NCBI GenBank assembly: GCA_037102815.1
Contig: BTPP01000004.1
Location: 4,526,001-4,590,000 of the forward strand
Reading direction: 5' to 3'
Source: Neurospora intermedia
Taxonomy: Eukaryota; Ascomycota; Sordariomycetes; Sordariales; Sordariaceae
Length of the DNA stretch: 64,000 nucleotides
Shown: positions 46,831 through 56,942 of the stretch, in pieces
Layout of the letters: each line of letters begins with the position of its first letter
How positions within the stretch are numbered: the first letter of the stretch is position 1
Program-made: the position numbers and the translations under genes
The notes under the pieces: generated by a model
Told to the model about the DNA's origin: nothing
Databases searched by the model: none
What the model saw: only the letters and a program-made list of their open reading frames with translations

Positions 46831-48378
46831 CATAGTGACTACACATCGGTTTTAAGTTCGTCTGGAAATGAACACTATACTACAGTATATAGGAAGGCTG
46901 TATCGCATTGGACAGGAACATGTGGTGGAGTGGTTCCTGCCAACGGTCCATGGTTCGGTGTGTGACTGGACCGAGGAAAGGCTATTGCGCAAGGTAGGTT
47001 GTCCGCTCCATTCGATGTTCATTTACTAATAACACTAGACCAGACGATATGACTGCAGTCGACAATATAAACTCCACTGACAAGACGATTTCTGCGTTTG
47101 ACGTTACGTATTCCGACGAATATGTTTTCCTGAAAGCTAAGAGATAGAACAGGGAATTAACTGAGAGTTGAGACGGAACCTACCTCTATCTTTCATTGAT
47201 TCTCTTCATTCGGTGTCTCTCCAAACAAAAAGTCTTATAGTTCTTGACAGCCCCCCTCGTGAGAGCTGCGTCTTGGATCTCACCGTATTGAAGAAACGCA
47301 AAGCATAGAGACGTGTCGCAGTGGACACACGGCTCAATCCGAGATTGTAATGGAAAGCTTATTATAGTGTCTTCGAGTCCCTCTAGACGGGTGGCGTTCA
47401 AAAAGCTGGTCCTTGACCAAAGCCATAAGCAGGGGGGGCGGCGACCAGCGTTAGCAATACGGATATAACGGTGTTTGGCACAGCGGGGTGCTCCAGCTTA
47501 TAAGCTGGCGGCGAGGTAGTGTCGGCGAGGCAGGGTTCATGATTTGGACTTCGCTACCTCTACCTAAGCCACCCATCTGCTTCGGCAAGCCTGTACTGTG
47601 GTTCATGTACTGGATTGCCAGCAGAGTGGCCAATTCGAATGCTATCTGACAATTCATGATGGGGCATCTGGAAGGCTTGGACTGGTTCCAAATTGGATGG
47701 GATCTTGTCGGCAAAGTTGAGGTCCCTATTGCTTCTCTTGTCGAGAGCGGCGTCCAGGGCAGCCTTCGTGCTGCACAACCCAACTGACAGCTCCTAGTAA
47801 TGATTTCCATCGCCTTATTAAGCATCACTCGCTTTTTGGCCGTAGTGTTCTTCGTAGTAATAGTCTTCGTCACCTTATGAGAGCCCTTGCGTGAGCGCTA
47901 TTCCTGGTGCTACCTGCCAGCGTTGCGCAGATGCTGGCCGCGCCAGGGGCAAGCAGTGTGAAATTACACCCGACGAGATCAAAGCTGGGAAGGAGTGTTA
48001 ACGAATACATGGTAGCATGTGCGGTAACAGTGGTGCCGGTGGGAAGAAGCTTGGGAGAAACGGATTTGTGAATCGTTAACAGATTGCTAGAGGTTGGCAA
48101 ACAGAAATTGGGGGAGGGATACATGTTTCGAGAACTGGGAGTGGTGGAGGACGGTTTCCCGTGTTGGGCGCCCCCGCCGACCTCCAAGTGCCGCACTGCA
48201 CCTGCCTTTCTGCTGGTGGCCTATCGCGCTTAGGATGCGCAGCCCAGCCGTAAATTGCGCACCGCGGAACAGAAGAAATCCGTGCAAGCTGCCAAATGTA
48301 CCATTGATTTAGTAGGGGAGTCGTCCGAGCAGAGGCATCAAGCCTATTTAAAAGAAAAAGCGCGAAACCTACCATACC
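46831..48378. other. Intergenic with duplicated fragment
   Basis: No intact gene recognised. Minus-strand frames 47401-47186, 47778-47560 and 47873-47451 contain coding-like pieces; 47641-47700 is the inverted partner of 45318-45385. Confidence 0.4.
47641..47700 (-). repeat. Inverted homologous segment, copy B
   Basis: Partner of the segment at 45318-45385 in opposite orientation. In this copy the reading frame (NLEPVQAFQMPHHELSDSIR) is open for 72 codons. Confidence 0.6.
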
Positions 48379-48869
48379 ATGAAGCGTGACTTTCCGGCGC
48401 ACTGGCGTGCGATAGCCGCCAAGAACAGCGCGGCCAACAAGAGACGGTATCGGCGCCTGAAGGAGAACAACCCAGAAGACCACGCCGCATCAAGGCGTAA
48501 ATACGCTGAAACCTACATGGCCAAGAAACGTATAGCGGGGCACACCGAGCGGCCACATATCCCGAAAACGTCCGCAACAATACGTCTCGTTGCGAGACAT
48601 GTGAGATCTCGTTCGGGTCTGCCGGAAATTTGGCGAAGCACCAGAACACTGCCGATCACACAGCCAAGGGGGAATGGGACAGACAAGGCTCATCTACGCT
48701 GGTTGTATCCTTCTTTTTCATGAGGAACCTTGGTACTGGTCACGGCATCTTCAGGATCTTGTTGCGAAGTTTGGGGGCAAAAGAGGTGATGGCTTTCTGT
48801 TCTACCGGTCTAGTTGATGTCTCAAGACGCCCTCCTTGCACATCGAACTATCCTCATCCCGCCCGTTGA
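48379..48869 (+). pseudogene. C2H2 zinc-finger gene remnant
   Basis: ATG 48379 opens a very basic frame (AAKNSAANKRRYRRLKENNPEDHAASRRKY) preceded by TATTTAAA near 48343. A second frame, offset by one base, takes over near 48540 and encodes SRCETCEISFGSAGNLAKH plus NTADH, a clear Cys-x2-Cys…His-x5-His zinc finger. No intron fits the shift, so an indel is the simplest reading. The basic run before a single finger resembles a DNA-binding region. Part of the finger is repeated at 51.0 kb. Confidence 0.45.
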
Positions 48870-48889
48870 TATGTTCTTCCAGACTTTCC

Positions 48890-49108
48890 TTACTCCTTGG
48901 GCTCCTGCTCGCTTTCCACCACAGCGTCAGGGTCGTCATCACCCTGAGGTGGTTGGCAGTCCTCGCATGGACCGTCTTGGGTGTGTCTGACCTCCCTTGG
49001 GTCACCCTTCGGGCACTCCTTTGTGTGCGGCTCCCTGTCCGCGCACGGCACGAATAGTGCGTCTTTGTGATCGCACTGGGAGAAGTAGATGTGGTAGATT
49101 ACGCACAT
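48890..49108 (-). CDS. Small Cys/His-rich protein
   Basis: A 72-residue frame: MCVIYHIYFSQCDHKDALF, then VPC, KECPKGD and CEDCQPPQ, ending in a very acidic tail. Six Cys and four His in the first 55 residues suggest metal binding. A TATATAA element on the minus strand near 49240 is followed by a leader that holds a well-formed intron (GTAAGT donor near 49190, CTAAC branch, ATCCAG acceptor) just before the ATG. An in-frame upstream start at 49153 would lie inside that intron, so I chose 49108. I know no function; short proteins with an MC…C.H start are common hypotheticals in filamentous fungi. Confidence 0.55.
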   Translation of the reverse strand: MCVIYHIYFSQCDHKDALFVPCADREPHTKECPKGDPREVRHTQDGPCEDCQPPQGDDDPDAVVESEQEPKE

Positions 49109-49769
49109 CTCTGGCAGCTGGATGAAGATGTTAGTGTTGTCGCGTTGGGGCAAGCGCGTACTTGGTGTGAGCAGACAGGAGACTTACCCTACGGTTGAAT
49201 CGGCGGAACGGAGAAAAAAAAGAAAATGTCGGTGATGGTTATATAGGAGGCCTGACGTGTTGAGTCAGTCACAGTGATCAAACTCAGGAACGAAGAAAGG
49301 AAGCTGTACCTACAAGACTTTCCTCTTGGAAGAGGAATGATAATGAAAACCCTCTTGGAGTCTCTGGAGGTGTAGGCGGGCTGAGTTTTATACTAAAATT
49401 GTGTGTGATAGTGGTCCTGGTTGTGTGTTGCAGGATTGAGGAAAGAGTTGGAAGCCCTCTGTACTTGCACTCCTGGTTGCGCTTTTATAGTAGCAAGTGA
49501 GAGCGGTGGAAGGAGGAGGAATGGGGAGGAAGGAACTGGTTGCCCCCCCTCCTCTGATTGTCGTGCGTTTGTTTTGTGGCCTGTGCCCTTATTCTTGCCA
49601 GCTGAGAGTCTGGGTAAAGGGCTGCCAAGATCATCTGCTCACTCGAGATGAAATTAAGGACTCTCGGGACTGAGATATCTGGAAAGCTTCGTCTGAACCG
49701 TCACAGAAGTTGGGTAGGTTTTGAGATGAGGCGTTTGACTCTGCAGGTACCTCCGTAGAGACCGAGGAT

Positions 49770-50003
49770 CCCGAATGCTGTTCCAACCGAATCAGAATCT
49801 TTGAGGCGGGACATGACGCTCAGAATCCCGATGATAGCAGTGAATCCGCCTATGAACTCAAGAGGCACGAATCGACACACCGCACCGAAAAGCCTTTTGA
49901 GTGTACAGAGGAGGGTTGCGGTGAGAGATTGTCGCTGCCAACAGGACTGCCACCAGCAGCCGCCGGGCCGCCGTCATCGTCGGTATCGCCAATGGTGCGA
50001 TAG
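49770..50003 (+). pseudogene. C2H2 zinc-finger fragment
   Basis: A plus-strand frame encodes YELKRHESTHRTEKPFEC followed by TEEGCGE, that is, the end of one C2H2 finger, the classical TEKPF linker and the first Cys pair of the next. It stops at 50001-50003 before the His pair. No ATG or upstream finger start is visible. It is probably a broken transcription-factor gene or one exon of a gene I cannot assemble. Confidence 0.4.
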
Positions 50004-51007
50004 CCGAGGCCTTGGTACCGTTCGACGCTGAAATGGTTGGCGCGGAGCAGGATGCCAGGCAAAGTCGTGGGGAGGCTGTCGGCAACCAGGCGCGCCTGCA
50101 TCGCATCCCAGAAAGACGACGCACACTGGCGCAAACGCTGCAAAGTAGCCAAACCACCAACTCAACAACCACATCTGGTAGTTGCCAACTCACCGTGGTC
50201 ACAAATGTAAGCCCGCCACCAGGGCCCGCCGCGTTATCAGCAGAACCTGGTCGAAGAGAGTGCCCACACTCGTAGAGGGTACCACGTTGAGGATTATTCA
50301 TGATCAGATTGCGTTGACTCCCACGTTCTCCAGTTCGATCCTTCGAAGCTGTCTGCAAGTACCAAGCTTAGAGGTAGTCAAGAGGCAAACTTTGGAGCTG
50401 CATTGCCAATTGTGACTCGCTTGACTGAAGGTGCACTCTCATTGATGTCATGGTTATAGCTGACTCTGATGAGAAACACGAAGTACTCCTTCTTTATTTG
50501 GGCGTTCTTCAAGGGAGCTAGAGGTACAACTGCTTGTGATCTTCAAACATTGGCTGATTTACCCATACGTAAGGTAGACTACATTCTCCCGCGGCCGACC
50601 GTTTTCCAGCGCAATTATACAAGCGCCTTGTCTCCGTACAAACCGGTACCATGTTTTGTCCTCGGCTTTTCGCCCGTCTTTGTCACTCGGAATCTTGGGC
50701 ACCACACCATTATCCGAATTGGTGATTTGTTCCTGAATATCTCTAGAGGTTCCAGCAGACACCTTCAACTGTTTTGGCACAGCGATCTTCGATGTCTGTG
50801 AGACGAATGATGGGATCTGACTTCTTTATGATAAGGTGGTAGATAATTTGTGCCAGGCGTGGAGGTTCTGCACGTCGCGAGACACAAGCTCAGCTGAATA
50901 GGGCCGGGTTTCTTCCGTCTCTGACACTCACCGACCCGGAAGGTGCCCGGACTGCTTCAGTTGCCGGCTCCATGTCCTGTGCTTCTGCCGAGGGCCCTGC
51001 ACCGTAA
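50004..51007. other. No gene recognised
   Basis: Short frames on both strands (for example 50469-50801 + and 50780-50559 -) overlap each other and carry no motif. TAGAGGTA octamers at 50369-50376 and 50519-50526. Confidence 0.4.
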
Positions 51008-51328
51008 GACATTGGAGGACTGAAGCACCAGAAGAGTGCCGACTACATAGCCAACGAAAATTGGACATACGTCCCTCCCAAGACCCAAGACGGCGACTTG
51101 ACGTGGTGGTGCGATTTCTGCGACATTGGGTGGAGACTGGAGGACTACAGCTCCATCCGACATGAACGCAGGTCGTATGGCCATACGGTCAAACTCGCCG
51201 AGCGCCAGGGCATACAGCCTCGTCCGAGACCAGAGAGACTGCAGTGCCCGCACTGCCCAAAGGACCTTGTCGCGGAGCTCGCCCCAAGGCGGATGGGTTG
51301 GAGAATATGGCCTCGTGGCCAGCGTTAA
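51008..51328 (+). pseudogene. Zinc-finger fragment, related to 48.6 kb
   Basis: An open frame after TAA 51005 reads GGLKHQKSADYIANENW, matching the KHQNTADHTAKGEW of the 48.6 kb remnant at DNA and protein level. It then gives WWCDFCDIGWRLEDYSSIRH with a second His seven residues later, a Cys-x2-Cys…His-x6-His finger, and a final CPHCPK pair. A stop directly precedes the shared part, and no start is seen. Confidence 0.4.
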
Positions 51329-51602
51329 GGCGTCGATCTTGGTGGACAGGCTCGGTGGTTGTGTGAGTTTTGTCTGTGGCAGGCGCGGTTGGTGCTGATT
51401 GATTCGTCCCTCTGTCCCTTTCCTTGAGGTCCGTAGCTCTTGCTGTATCATGGTTCTGATTAGCGGCTGTTACCATAAGGAAAACAACAAAATGGCAGGA
51501 GGCTTCGCTTGTAGAACTTACCTCTACCAAGTAGAAATCTCGTGGTTGTGGCTTGCATGGGTCATGACCCTGATCATCAAGAGGGACTGTAGTCGCAGTC
51601 GT

Positions 51603-52208
51603 TCACTCCCCGTTGTTCTCCTCTTCATTAACCTCCTCCTCATCAATTTCATCCTCATTGATCTCCTCATCATCCTCGCCCTCATCGTTCCACTCCTCAT
51701 AATTGCGCTCCTCATCCTCCCCGTCGTTGTCGCCTTCATGTTCTTCCTCCTGATCACCACCATCCGCCTCCTCCCTCTTCCTCTTCTGCCCTTGCGCATA
51801 CCGAGTATACCGCGGGGTATACTCCGGTTCCGCAACCGACAACGCAACCGTGACCTCATCCAGCGCAGGTAGTGCGGTGTATGGCGGTGCTGGATTGGGG
51901 ACATACTCAGGGTTGCGCCTGCGAGCTATCTCGGCGACAGCACGAAGACCAATCTCCCTGAACATGGTCAGGTCACCCCCAGACGCCTCCCTCATCCTGT
52001 CAAATGCAGCCGCCATGGACCCAAAAAAGTCATTTGGGTCGTAGGCGTCCAGCACTCGATTTACGATGGCGGTAAGCCTCTCTTCGTCAAGTGGAGGGAC
52101 TGCGTCGCCGGGCGCGTCGGCCGGGGCAGCTTGGATTGGGCGGGGGTTGCGAGGAGGTTGGTTGTCGGGCGACTGGGAGCGGCGAGGGCTGTTGGATGGG
52201 GAAGACAT
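51603..52208 (-). CDS. PY-array protein 1 (acidic tail, NLS-like)
   Basis: An intronless 201-residue frame from ATG 52208 to 51603. It has four parts. The N-terminus MSSPSNSPRRSQSPDNQPP is shared with the genes at 54.3 and 56.1 kb. A helical middle (LTAIVNRVLDAY…FDRMREA) follows. The array block is PPYTALPALDEVTV…EPEYTPRY. The end is QGQKRKRE followed by about 50 mostly acidic residues. QKRKRE looks like a short nuclear-localisation signal. The Pro-Tyr elements here are APPY and EPEY, weaker than the PPxY/LPxY of its neighbours. A TTTTATATCGCAAA promoter element near 52320 is shared with the 56.1 kb gene. Function unknown. Confidence 0.7.
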   Translation of the reverse strand: MSSPSNSPRRSQSPDNQPPRNPRPIQAAPADAPGDAVPPLDEERLTAIVNRVLDAYDPNDFFGSMAAAFDRMREASGGDLTMFREIGLRAVAEIARRRNPEYVPNPAPPYTALPALDEVTVALSVAEPEYTPRYTRYAQGQKRKREEADGGDQEEEHEGDNDGEDEERNYEEWNDEGEDDEEINEDEIDEEEVNEEENNGE

Positions 52209-52999
52209 CGTTGCTTTGGGTTTGTTTCGTTGTAGGAGGTGAGGTGTTGTCGTTTGGTGTGAGGTAGTGTGCGACATGTAGCTGGAGACAGATGCGAGAG
52301 TTCTGAAATTCGGTTTGCGATATAAAAGGAAAGTGAGAGACTCAAGTGGAAGTTTGAGTGGGCCAGATTGTGCCCACGTCCCATCCGCGGCCGCCTGGAA
52401 TTCGAGTGAAGGTAATGGATCCAAGTTTACGCCTTGTTTGTTTGTTTTGTACGAGGCCGTATAGCGCTTGAAATTACCTCCACCCATCTTTCACCAACAA
52501 ATCGGGCCTTATCCCACTAATATCAACAGTGCTTGAACGATGGCCTCGTCCGTCGTCTAGGTTAGAGAAGGAGGCCGACGGGCGGCTACGGATAGGGCAG
52601 TGAGCTTCATATATAGGAAAAGCAGGCCGTCCCGACGGACGGTCCCGGGAACAGAGATCCTGTGATGTCGGGATACTACCTGGTGTCGTCAATGAAGGAG
52701 GAGGTTGCGTATATGTGACAATGGGCCCAGTTGATCGAGTAGCTTGACAGTCGGTTGCTTTCAGCATTGAATGTCACGTCGGTACGACACAGTTCAAGAG
52801 TTTTAATGAGGAATTCATTTGGAATAGAACCCTACAAGAGCGGGAGTACGTAGGTGAAGAATTCGCTTGGCAACCCTAGATGCCTATTTCCTCCAACCAT
52901 CGAGATAGCTTGAATGCTAGATCACAGAGTGTCCAGGTACCTCTAGTCTGGAAGTGCCTCGTGCTTTGCGATCATCTCCCTCCCCAAAATGCGATATGG
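52209..52999. other. Promoter and spacer
   Basis: Contains the leader/promoter of the 52.2 kb gene. No further gene recognised. One TACCTCTA octamer at 52938-52945. Confidence 0.5.
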
Positions 53000-53203
53000 C
53001 TACAAGAAAAGAAAGGTAAAAGTGACACGCTGAAAACCAACTCCTAGGAAGACATCAAACAACTTGTTCAACCACAATTCCAATCCTCGACAAAGCTGAG
53101 GCTTCACAGGGTTGGTCACAAACGTCTGGTCGTTGGTATTTAAGTTCTTTACCTCGAACTTGGCCTTCCCTTTGGCCTCGTTCTTTCTAGCCTTCGGAGG
53201 CAT
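53000..53203 (-). CDS. Small basic hypothetical protein
   Basis: A 67-residue frame: MPPKARKNEAKGKAKFEVKN, then PQLCRGLELWLNKLFDVFLG and a Phe-rich end. The lysine-rich start and amphipathic middle look like a real small protein, but length alone is weak evidence. No family recognised. Same strand and spacing as the array genes, yet it lacks their motifs. Confidence 0.35.
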   Translation of the reverse strand: MPPKARKNEAKGKAKFEVKNLNTNDQTFVTNPVKPQLCRGLELWLNKLFDVFLGVGFQRVTFTFLFL

Positions 53204-53510
53204 GGTGGTGTTTTGCTCCCGTCCTCTGCTCCTCCGCTCGACTCATGTCCTTCATGGATTGGTCTGTCCGAGACCATTCGGGAATTCCTTCACGGCGGTC
53301 GAAACCGCATGATGATGGAACATCGTTGGCAACATAGTGGTTTGTCCGTGCCTCGACAATCGGATTCCTTGCCTGTTCTAGCTGGGACCATGCGGTCAGT
53401 TAGCGACTGTCAACTTGCAAGAATCTTGGCTCATAGGAGGTAGGTACTTACAACCATCGCTGTTGTGGTGTGCCTTGGTCATGGCTGATCTTCCATACCA
53501 TTTTCCACCT

Positions 53511-54302
53511 CTAGTCGGAGTCGTTCTCGTCCTGATCGTTCCCTTCCTGGTGTTGTTCCTCCTCGTCGCTCGCATCACCGTCGTCTTCAACCACAAAACC
53601 AGGACAGCTGGTATCTCGTTGGGGAATCGTCGACTCAGGTGATGGGGCGCACGATCTGCTGAAATCGCGATCTTCCTCTTCGTCCTCGACGTCGTCCTCC
53701 ACCACCTCCTCATAATCAAGTTCCCTCTCCCGCTTCCTCTTCTGACCTTGCCCAAACAGTCCCAGGGGAGTATACGGAGGGGTGTACTCCGGCTCAGGCA
53801 ATGCCATCTCCATCGTAACTTCACCCTCCGAAGGCAGCGCCGTGTACGGAGGTGCGGAATCGACGGGCGGAAGGCGGCTCCGGAGAGCCCTGATTAAATC
53901 ATCCAGACGACCTAGACGATTTTCGATGGCCGCAGCCTGACGAGCGGTTCTCATGGGCCTGGGAGGAGGCTCGTTACCGGCTGCAGCTCTGATGGCGTCC
54001 AAGGAGGCGTTCATGGTCTCGATCATGGTATTGGGAGAGGTCGCCGTTGCCTGGTTCCTAGCTGATTCGTTGCGGAAGTTTGCGAGGACTCGGTCGGTGA
54101 TGGCCCTATTGAGGGCTTGAGGTGTTTCGGACGCGTTCGCGAGGACTCGGTTGGTAATAGCCCTTAGAGGTACCCTGGCTGCTTCCTCATTGAGGGCTTG
54201 GGGTGTTTCGGACGATCCAACTGTCGCGCCTTGTCGCTGGGGGCGGGGAGGTTGGTTGTTGGGCATTTGAGAGCGACGGGAGTTGTTAGAAGGGGACGAC
54301 AT
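53511..54302 (-). CDS. PY-array protein 2
   Basis: An intronless 263-residue frame. The start MSSPSNNSRRSQMPNNQPP matches array protein 1. Residues 32-80 hold two copies of (S)SETPQALN…RAIT(N/D)RVLAN, an internal duplication that also resembles the ERLTAIVNRVLDA helix of protein 1. A second helix (AAAIENRLGRLDDLIRALRSRL) follows. The array block is PPYTALPSEGEVTMEM…PEPEYTPPYTP, then GQGQKRKRE and an acidic tail with Asp/Glu runs. Predicted soluble, partly coiled, with nuclear-signal-like KRKRERE. It shares order and spacing of all parts with protein 1, so the two are tandem paralogues. Confidence 0.72.
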   Translation of the reverse strand: MSSPSNNSRRSQMPNNQPPRPQRQGATVGSSETPQALNEEAARVPLRAITNRVLANASETPQALNRAITDRVLANFRNESARNQATATSPNTMIETMNASLDAIRAAAGNEPPPRPMRTARQAAAIENRLGRLDDLIRALRSRLPPVDSAPPYTALPSEGEVTMEMALPEPEYTPPYTPLGLFGQGQKRKRERELDYEEVVEDDVEDEEEDRDFSRSCAPSPESTIPQRDTSCPGFVVEDDGDASDEEEQHQEGNDQDENDSD

Positions 54303-55363
54303 TGTTGGTAATTTTCTTTGCGTGAGAAAAAGTGAGGTTGAAAGTCGGTGTTGTGTTGTGGTTGGTTGCGACTTTGATCGTGGGGGACGGTAAGTTGTAG
54401 GTTTAAAACCGGTTCAAGTTTTTTCAGATGTTCAGCGGAGGGAAGAAATTGTCTTATAGTGCTGGTAGATCAGAGATTGGAGTTGCCAGGCGGATAGAGT
54501 GGCCAGGTCGTGGACTTCAGGTTCTTTTCAAAGGTCTAAGGTTTGAACCTTGATCCCAAAAGTCGCTACAGGTATTTTCTAGGCGAGCCAGTCAAAGATC
54601 CTGTGAACCTGGGACCATGACATGAGCTGGTGCCGTCGACTGGAATGTAGTAGAGGTTGAGTCTGTGAGCGCAGTCAGTCGGATAGTTAGAGGTATTTGA
54701 GAAGTCCAGTCAGATTGGTACACCGAAACGAAGGAAAAGATAGGTCCATCTCGCCCTCAAGACGTCCGATAAACTCTTCTCATCCAAGCCCAGAGACATG
54801 ATAGGCGTCTTCCACTACATTACCCCTTGCGCTCCGGACAGCTTATACTTCGCTACCACCTCTTTCCTTGAATGGCGGCGCAATTGGAACAATAGCAGGC
54901 ACAATTGACTTCCTGAACACGCAATGGGAGGTAGCTGGGCGGGTAGATTTGTTTGTAACAATAGTAGTTGTACAAGTAGCTCGTGATTCATGCTCTACTC
55001 CTTTCCCAAAATGAAGACATTATAAGGGAAACAGATGGTTCACTCCAGCAGCCACCGCTTCGTTTTAAGTCGTTCAATGTTCGTTCCCATTTGGATGTAT
55101 GAAATCGAGTCCACCCTTCCTTTGAACCCCATGTTTTCTGTAAAGCGCTGCGTTCGGGACAGCGCAAAGTAGACGTATGTACCTCTATCTTCGGCAGAAA
55201 TTGGGTTCGGTAGAGCAACTTATGCTTCCAGTTAGCAGCTGTGAACATACAAGAGACAATGAAGAACAAGTTGTACTTACAATGGTCGTGGTTAAAGCCC
55301 GCTTGCATCAAGTCATACTCAGTGACTTCGCTTCCTAATTACCTTTAGGTATCAAGAAAACTG
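54303..55363. other. Spacer between array genes
   Basis: No gene recognised. TAGAGGTA octamers at 54688-54695 and 55180-55187. Confidence 0.5.
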
Positions 55364-56128
55364 TTAGCATGATTCCATTACTAACTCGCGGCGAAACGTC
55401 TTCGATATATACCTTTCCTTGATCTTTTCGAATAGGAAGCCCACCAGGCGGGTAACTAACACGAAGCTGGCGAACAGGAGAGGATCTTGGGGATAAATGT
55501 AAGGGCTGAGAACAAGGGCAACAACTACAGGTAAGAGGTATTCTTCGACAATACGGAGTGGAATACGCCGGCCGAACAGAAAGGGGATTGTTAGTTCCGG
55601 ATTCCAAGCGACCACTTCATGGACGACGCTTTCACGGTTCTCTCCTTCGCCTTCCTCTTCCTCTTTGTCGGCATCCTCGCGCTTGCAGTTCTGGCCTTGC
55701 CCAAACGGAGTATAAGGAGGAAGATACTCCGGCAGAACCACCTCCGGAGACATCTCAACGGTGATCTCCCCCTTTGTCGGGTAGGTCGTGTACGGCGGCG
55801 GCGCGTTATCGCGGTAATACTGAAACGAGACGTGGTTTCTCAAAATCTGATCCATAACGTGATGGTAGATTGACTCGAACAAAGCATCATCAGCGCCGGC
55901 GAGAGCATTAAAGAAATCCAGCTGGCGCGCCCAGTTGCCCTCTGGGTCGTTTTCCTCGAGTAGCCCCGTGTATTGGTAAGGGAGTGCCGCCCACCTGGCT
56001 GCTTCGACTTCGGCGGCGATTGCTTCGAGGATTGTGGGGGACCTGGCTGAGGCGTCTTGTCGTTGGAGGTCGGGAGAGTGGATGTTGCGTAGCTGGGTGT
56101 CGCGGGGGGTGTTCGATGGAGACGACAT
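55364..56128 (-). CDS. PY-array protein 3 with membrane tail
   Basis: An intronless 254-residue frame from ATG 56128. The start MSSPSNTPRDTQ…LQRQDASARS links it both to proteins 1-2 (MSSPSN) and to proteins 4-5 (RQDA). The array block is the strongest of all: PPPYTTYPTKGEITVEM, then LPEYLPPYTPFGQGQ, giving one PPxY and two LPxY motifs. A short acidic stretch follows. The last 70 residues are hydrophobic with two likely membrane segments (YLLPVVVALVLSPYIYP and LLFASFVLVTRLVGFLF). A membrane protein with cytosolic PY motifs is the design of Rsp5 adaptors such as Bsd2 and Ndfip; that role here is inference. Confidence 0.7.
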   Translation of the reverse strand: MSSPSNTPRDTQLRNIHSPDLQRQDASARSPTILEAIAAEVEAARWAALPYQYTGLLEENDPEGNWARQLDFFNALAGADDALFESIYHHVMDQILRNHVSFQYYRDNAPPPYTTYPTKGEITVEMSPEVVLPEYLPPYTPFGQGQNCKREDADKEEEEGEGENRESVVHEVVAWNPELTIPFLFGRRIPLRIVEEYLLPVVVALVLSPYIYPQDPLLFASFVLVTRLVGFLFEKIKERYISKTFRRELVMESC

Positions 56129-56942
56129 TGTGTGCTTTGAATTCGAAAGTACGACTAGTGAACAATCTTTGCTGTTTGGTTTTGGCGCGACTTTGATGGT
56201 GGCAGGCGGGAGAAGAGTTCGGGTTGTTTTGCGATGTAAGATGGAGGCGAGAGATTGATCGACGACTTGGGTTCTTTTCCGATGTCGCCAGATTTGAAAG
56301 TTTGGACGCTGAACAGTCCTGACCTCAAGGTGTGGACATCGAACAGTTGTCATCTCAAGGGCTAGACCTTGAACAGTCGTGCCATTCACTCGTCTGTATG
56401 GTCTCCTAGGCAACAAGTGGTATTTGCCGGCCGATGGTCCGTACACAAAAGGTAGAAGTACGAACATGACAGAATTAATCAGTGAGGCAAACTGCGGAGT
56501 TCGTGGTAGTCACAGTAATTTCCAAGGAGGTGAATGTCAACAGTGGAAGAAGAAGCAGCGCCCGCATCTGGAAACAACGAGAAGAAGTTCAGTGGGTGGA
56601 TCGTCTAAATTTGACGACTGGAACGATGTATCGAAAGGATTTCGTCAATAATACTCGAACAGGTAGCTTGATTCCAAGTTGCATGCCTGAAGATGAATCC
56701 CCTGATATTTCTTGTGCTTCGATGACCTCTATGTCTCACCTCCATACTCCAATGCTTTCACCCTGTTTTTGCGCCTGAATAATTCCGAGAATGTCGTTCC
56801 TTCCCACGGCAATCGCGGCCTGTCGCCTTCTAAGAGTGCACCTGTCGAGTGAAGTTAGCGACTGCCAATGTACAGAGGGAAGATCTAGACGTGGATTGTA
56901 CTTACCAAACTTGATTTCATTGCTGGAGTGCTCACATTGCCC
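56129..56942. other. Spacer between array genes
   Basis: No gene recognised. The minus-strand element TTACATCGCAAA near 56240 resembles TTATATCGCAAA upstream of the 52.2 kb gene. Confidence 0.5.

Noticed and set aside
51399-51872. Leucine/isoleucine-rich 157-codon plus-strand frame
   Set aside because: It is the exact antisense of the acidic tail of array protein 1; GAG/GAT repeats read backwards give CTC/ATC.
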